DNA of 64,000 nucleotides from Fibrella rubiginis (GTDB lineage Bacteria > Bacteroidota > Bacteroidia > Cytophagales > Spirosomataceae), in contig NZ_JAFMYV010000010.1 in assembly GCF_017353185.1 (NCBI RefSeq), forward strand, positions 248,001 to 312,000, given 5' to 3'. The notes beneath the pieces are model-generated. The model was not told the DNA's origin and did no database searches. It worked only from the letters and a program-made list of their open reading frames with translations. Positions within the stretch are counted from its first letter, which is position 1; every line of letters begins with the position of its first letter. Both the position numbers and the translations under genes were made by a program. Shown here piece after piece: positions 60,445 through 64,000 of the stretch.

Positions 60445-62760
60445 ATGAAGACAACCCTCCTTACCACCCTGTCCTGCCTGAGCCTGCTGCCCGCCCTGGC
60501 CCAACAAAAATGGACCGAAACTACCGCGGGAACGCATCGGATCATTACCAATCCGGGTGGTCAAACGCTGGGTTACTCACCCGAATCGGGCGTTAAGCTG
60601 TTGACCGTCAACGGACTGGCGTTTAAAGACCTTAACCGTAATGGAGCGCTTGATCCTTATGAAGACTGGCGGCTACCGGTTGGTAAGCGGGCGGCTGATT
60701 TGGCCCGTAAGCTGAGCGTGGAAGAGATTGCCGGACTGATGCTCTATTCGTCACACCAGTCTGTGCCTGCGCGGCCCGACGGCTATTTCGCGGGTACCTA
60801 CAAAGGCAAGCCGTTCGTCAAAGGAGAAACCGACCCCAGCGACCTGACCGATCAGCAGCAGAAATTCCTGAAAGAAGACAAGCTGCGGCACGTGCTCATT
60901 ACGTCGGTGCAGACACCGGCTATTGCGGCGCAGTGGAACAACAAAATACAGGCCTACTGCGAAGGCGTGGGCAAAGGCATTCCGGCCAACAACAGTTCGG
61001 ACCCGCGCCACGGCACCGTAGCCCGCGCCGAATACAACGCGGCAGCAGGCGGGCGTATCTCCATGTGGCCGTCGTCGCTGGGCATGGCCGCCACGTTCAA
61101 CCCGGCGTTGGTGGAGCAATTTGGCCGAACCGCCGCCGCTGAATACCGCGCCCTGGGCATCACCACGGCACTCTCGCCGCAGATTGATATGGCTACGGAA
61201 CCACGCTGGGGTCGTTTTGAAGGCACATTTGGCGAAAGCCCAACCTTGGCTGCGGCCATGGCGCGGGCCTACTGCAACGGATTTCAGACTTCTACCGGCG
61301 CCAATGAAGTGGCCGGGGGCTGGGGCTTCGGGTCGGTCAACGCGATGGTGAAACACTGGCCGGGTGGCGGTGCGGGCGAGGCCGGACGTGATGCGCACTA
61401 CGCCAACGGGAAATATGCCGTTTACCCCGGCAAGAATTTCGCGCAGCACATGATTCCGTTCACGACCGGAGCCTTCAAGCTGAATGGCAAAACGGGCATG
61501 GCCTCGGCAGTGATGCCCTATTACACGATCTCGTGGAATCAGGACACGAAAAACGGCGAGAACGTCGCCAACAACTACAACCGCTACATCATCACCGATT
61601 TGCTCCGCAACCAATACGGCTACGACGGCGTGGTCTGCACCGACTGGCTCGTTACGGGCGACCACAAGGCGATGGACGTGTTTGTCGACGGGAAATCGTG
61701 GGGCGTAGAAAAACTGTCGCTGGCCGAGCGGCATTACAAAATCCTGATGGCGGGCATAGATCAGTTTGGCGGCAACAACGACAAACTGCCCGTACTGGAA
61801 GCTTACCAGATAGGCGTGAAAGCACAGGGCGAAGCGGCCATGCGGGCGCGGATGGAGCAGTCGGCTGTGCGGCTGTTGCGGAATATCTTCCGGGTGGGGC
61901 TGTTCGAGAATCCTTATGTGAACCCCACCGAAACCACCCAAACCGTGGGTCGGGCCGACTTTATGAAAGCGGGCTACGACGCGCAGGTGAAATCGGTGGT
62001 GATGCTGAAAAACAAGGCAAACGTGCTGCCGCTGGCGACGACTAAAACCGTCTACGTACCCAAACGCTACGTGGCTGCCAGCCGCAACTTTTTGGGTATG
62101 GAAACCCCCGCCACCACCGACTATCCGGTGAACATGGATCTGCTGAAGAAGTACGTCCGCGTGACCGATAACCCCGCTGAAGCCGACGTAGCACTGGTGT
62201 TTATCGAGAACCCGAAGAGCGGTATTGGTTACGACAAAGAAGACCTGAAAACCGGCGGCAACGGCTACGTGCCCATCAGCCTCCAGTACGGCGACTATAC
62301 CGCCACCGACGCCCGCGAAACCAGCCTCGCCGGCGGCGACCCGATGGAGACGTTCATCAACCGGTCGTATAGGGGCAAATCCGTAAAAACGCGGAATGCC
62401 ACGGATGTGCAACTCGTGAAAGACACCCGCCAGCAGATGAACGGCAAGCCGGTGCTGGTGGTCGTGAATGTATCTAACCCAATGGTATTTAGTGAATTTG
62501 AGAGCGATGTGAATGCATTGCTGGTCAGCTTCAACGTGCAGGACCAGGCGGTGCTGGATATCCTGACGGGCAAAGCTGAACCCTCCGCCCTGTTGCCCAT
62601 GCAGATGCCTGCCAGCATGAGCGTGGTGGAAAAGCAGGCCGAAGACGTGCCGTTTGATTTGCCCTGCCACCGCGACTCGGAAGGCCACACCTACGACTTC
62701 GGCTTTGGCATGAACTGGAAAGGTGTGATCAACGATGCGCGTGTGCGGCAGTACCACTAA
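60445..62760 (+). CDS. Glycoside hydrolase family 3 (beta-glucosidase-like)
   Basis: 771-aa secreted GH3; signal peptide about 1-19. The (beta/alpha)8 domain includes SPQIDMATEPRWGRFEGTFGE (about 245-265) and the nucleophile region GYDGVVCTDWLVTGDH, with Asp at about 397 in the usual SDW position. A C-terminal alpha/beta sandwich follows (VVMLKNKANVLPL from about 514). Probably an exo-beta-glucosidase in the periplasm. A long antisense frame over it is codon-bias shadow. Confidence 0.93.
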   Translation: MKTTLLTTLSCLSLLPALAQQKWTETTAGTHRIITNPGGQTLGYSPESGVKLLTVNGLAFKDLNRNGALDPYEDWRLPVGKRAADLARKLSVEEIAGLMLYSSHQSVPARPDGYFAGTYKGKPFVKGETDPSDLTDQQQKFLKEDKLRHVLITSVQTPAIAAQWNNKIQAYCEGVGKGIPANNSSDPRHGTVARAEYNAAAGGRISMWPSSLGMAATFNPALVEQFGRTAAAEYRALGITTALSPQIDMATEPRWGRFEGTFGESPTLAAAMARAYCNGFQTSTGANEVAGGWGFGSVNAMVKHWPGGGAGEAGRDAHYANGKYAVYPGKNFAQHMIPFTTGAFKLNGKTGMASAVMPYYTISWNQDTKNGENVANNYNRYIITDLLRNQYGYDGVVCTDWLVTGDHKAMDVFVDGKSWGVEKLSLAERHYKILMAGIDQFGGNNDKLPVLEAYQIGVKAQGEAAMRARMEQSAVRLLRNIFRVGLFENPYVNPTETTQTVGRADFMKAGYDAQVKSVVMLKNKANVLPLATTKTVYVPKRYVAASRNFLGMETPATTDYPVNMDLLKKYVRVTDNPAEADVALVFIENPKSGIGYDKEDLKTGGNGYVPISLQYGDYTATDARETSLAGGDPMETFINRSYRGKSVKTRNATDVQLVKDTRQQMNGKPVLVVVNVSNPMVFSEFESDVNALLVSFNVQDQAVLDILTGKAEPSALLPMQMPASMSVVEKQAEDVPFDLPCHRDSEGHTYDFGFGMNWKGVINDARVRQYH

Positions 62761-62763
62761 TAA

Positions 62764-62866
62764 AATGTCGGATTTGGGATTGCGGATTTCGGATCGGTTG
62801 CTTACGCGGGAGCAAACCCATGCGACAGCAATAAATCCGCAATCCAACATCCCAAATCCCAAATCC
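62764..62866. repeat. Heptad palindrome IR17 (same words as the IVP element)
   Basis: Imperfect arms. Left words TCGGATT, TGGGATT, GCGGATT, TCGGATC, then TTGCTTACGC; the right arm on the other strand has GGATTTG, GGATTTG and further GGATT words. It uses the same word set as the IVP element 3.5 kb upstream but contains no gene. Ends 3 bp before the dehydrogenase start. Confidence 0.85.
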
Positions 62867-62869
62867 TCT

Positions 62870-64000
62870 ATGATACAGCAACTTAAAAAAGGCATCACCT
62901 ATGCCGAATCAGGCGAGGCCGATGCTCAGGTACGGGCCACCGTTGAAGGCATGCTGGCCGACGTTGCCAGGCGGGGTGATGCCGCCGTGCGCGACCTCTC
63001 GGCCCGGCTCGATGGCTGGTCGCCGGAACGGTTTCGGCTGTCGGCTGCGCAGATTGACGCCATTATGGCCAGCTTGCCGCAGCAGGTGATCAACGATATT
63101 CAGTTCGCCCAAACGCAGATACGGAACTTCGCGCAGATTCAGCGGGCGGCTATTCAGGATGTGGAAGTCGAGACGCTGCCGGGGGTTATACTGGGGCATA
63201 AAAACATACCTGTCAACAGCGTGGGTTGCTATGTACCCGGTGGTCGTTACCCCATGGTGGCCTCGGCGCACATGAGCGTACTAACGGCCAGGGTGGCGGG
63301 GGTGAAACGGGTCATTGCCTGTACACCACCCATCAAGGGCGAAATTCCGGCGGCAACCGTCGCGGCCATGCACCTGGCTGGGGCCGATGAAATTTATCTG
63401 CTCGGCGGGGTGCAGGCCGTCGCGATGATGGCCCTCGGTACCGAAACCGTGCAGGGCGTCGATATGCTCGTGGGGCCGGGCAACGCCTACGTGGCCGAAG
63501 CCAAACGGCAGCTTTATGGTAAAGTGGGCATAGACCTCTTTGCGGGGCCCACCGAAACGCTTATCATCGCCGACGACACCACCGACGCCGAAACCTGCGC
63601 TACCGACCTGCTGGGGCAAGCTGAACACGGACCCACTTCGCCCGCGATTCTGCTCACCACCAGCCCTACCATTGCCCACGGTATTCAGGCCGAAATTGAC
63701 CGGCAACTCCAGAGCCTGCCCACCGCCGATGTGGCGGGCGTGGCCTGGCGCGACTACGGGCAGGTGATCCTGGTCGATACGGTAGATGAACTGATTTCGG
63801 AAGCCGACCGCATTGCCTCAGAGCACGTGCAGGTGATGACCAAAAATCCGCGCCTGTTTCTGGACCGCATGACCAACTACGGCGGCCTGTTTCTCGGCGA
63901 CAAAACCAACGTGGCCTACGGCGACAAGGTGATTGGCACCAACCATACTCTCCCTACCAAAGAAGCCGCCCGCTACACGGGAGGACTGTGGGTGGGCAAG
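62870..64000 (+). CDS. Histidinol dehydrogenase family protein, HpsN-like (3' end outside window)
   Basis: At least 377 residues of an NAD-dependent, zinc-requiring alcohol-to-acid dehydrogenase of the HisD superfamily. Visible blocks: PVNSVGCYVPGGRYPMVASA (about 116-135), LVGPGNAYVAEAKRQLYG (about 200-217), GPTETLIIADDTTDAETCATDLLGQAEHGP (about 226-255) and a SEHVQVMT segment (about 321-328). The VGCYVPGGRYPM form resembles sulfopropanediol dehydrogenase HpsN more than biosynthetic HisD, and no his genes are near. Its place after GH3 suggests catabolism. The gene continues past position 64000. Confidence 0.88.
   Translation, partial: MIQQLKKGITYAESGEADAQVRATVEGMLADVARRGDAAVRDLSARLDGWSPERFRLSAAQIDAIMASLPQQVINDIQFAQTQIRNFAQIQRAAIQDVEVETLPGVILGHKNIPVNSVGCYVPGGRYPMVASAHMSVLTARVAGVKRVIACTPPIKGEIPAATVAAMHLAGADEIYLLGGVQAVAMMALGTETVQGVDMLVGPGNAYVAEAKRQLYGKVGIDLFAGPTETLIIADDTTDAETCATDLLGQAEHGPTSPAILLTTSPTIAHGIQAEIDRQLQSLPTADVAGVAWRDYGQVILVDTVDELISEADRIASEHVQVMTKNPRLFLDRMTNYGGLFLGDKTNVAYGDKVIGTNHTLPTKEAARYTGGLWVGK

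Noticed and set aside
1601..62866. Palindromes as CRISPR arrays or insertion-sequence ends
   Set aside because: There are no regularly spaced identical direct repeats with spacers, and no transposase lies between paired ends. Each palindrome is self-contained.
60751..62898. Long minus-strand frame of 715 codons opposite the GH3 gene
   Set aside because: It is the antisense shadow of a GC-biased GH3 gene; it lacks recognisable motifs and the plus-strand protein has clear GH3 catalytic blocks.
62870..64000. Start of a histidine biosynthesis operon
   Set aside because: Sequence blocks are HpsN-like and the upstream genes are catabolic; no other his gene is visible, although the downstream side is outside the window.

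Overview
The window is about 55% GC and reads as chromosome of a Bacteroidota bacterium, most likely order Cytophagales (Spirosoma/Fibrella-like); this is inferred from gene content, not from a database search. Supporting signs are a subtilase ending in a type IX secretion (T9SS) sorting domain, methionyl-tRNA synthetase with a C-terminal tRNA-binding domain, transketolase encoded as two genes, many secreted glycoside hydrolases, and generally weak Shine-Dalgarno sequences. No rRNA, tRNA, CRISPR array or transposase was recognised.

Layout. 1-12.9 kb: metG 3' part, DUF2911 protein, Nudix hydrolase, SDR, macro-domain protein, membrane protein, T9SS subtilase with a lipoprotein, a LuxR-type two-component pair, an IscA-like protein, methylmalonyl-CoA epimerase and a LolD-like ATPase. 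13-16.5 kb: sucC, whose last 138 bp recur about 2.2 kb downstream as a decayed copy. The AT-rich segment between the copies holds a Cas4-like nuclease, an unknown ORF and a ParE-type toxin-antitoxin pair. 16.5-27.8 kb: M48 and M23 peptidases, FAH-family enzyme, GT-C-like membrane protein, bcp, and the two transketolase halves separated by an AT-rich AAA ATPase/TOPRIM-like pair that looks like a phage-defence module; then an ECF sigma factor with a probable anti-sigma factor and a Spy-like protein. 27.8-35.9 kb: a cox-type molybdenum hydroxylase operon (coxG, S, L, M, D, E) interrupted by a toxin-antitoxin locus with a nonsense-mutated toxin and a membrane J-domain gene. 36-51.9 kb: GH43, cysteine desulfurase, a 17-repeat fibronectin-III surface protein, LiaF-like and PspC envelope-stress proteins, cutC, glycosylasparaginase, a PmoA-family protein, a Pnkp-like end-healing enzyme and a second subtilase. 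52-64 kb: a probable catabolic cluster with GH106, SDR, AraC regulator, extradiol dioxygenase, alpha/beta hydrolase, GH3 and an HpsN/HisD-like dehydrogenase (runs off the end). GH106 and the dioxygenase share an upstream motif with two direct repeats 21 bp apart, a likely operator for the AraC protein between them.

The most unusual feature is a family of intergenic palindromes, roughly one every 3-4 kb. In most, each 30-50 bp arm is built from phased 7-nt words (for example GTTTAAC, GTCTAAA, GTGGTAA, ATGTACA, CGGATTT), followed by a TTGCT-NN-CGC core and a 10-16 nt loop. The words differ between elements, and sometimes between the two arms of one element, but the 7-nt phase holds. One copy (58669-59212) carries a four-helix-bundle gene of the 23S rRNA intervening-sequence (IVP/S23) family, suggesting that the palindromes are non-coding relatives of an IVP-associated element. 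They abut or overlap gene ends (mce, bcp, a subtilase) and fill several gaps in the cox operon.
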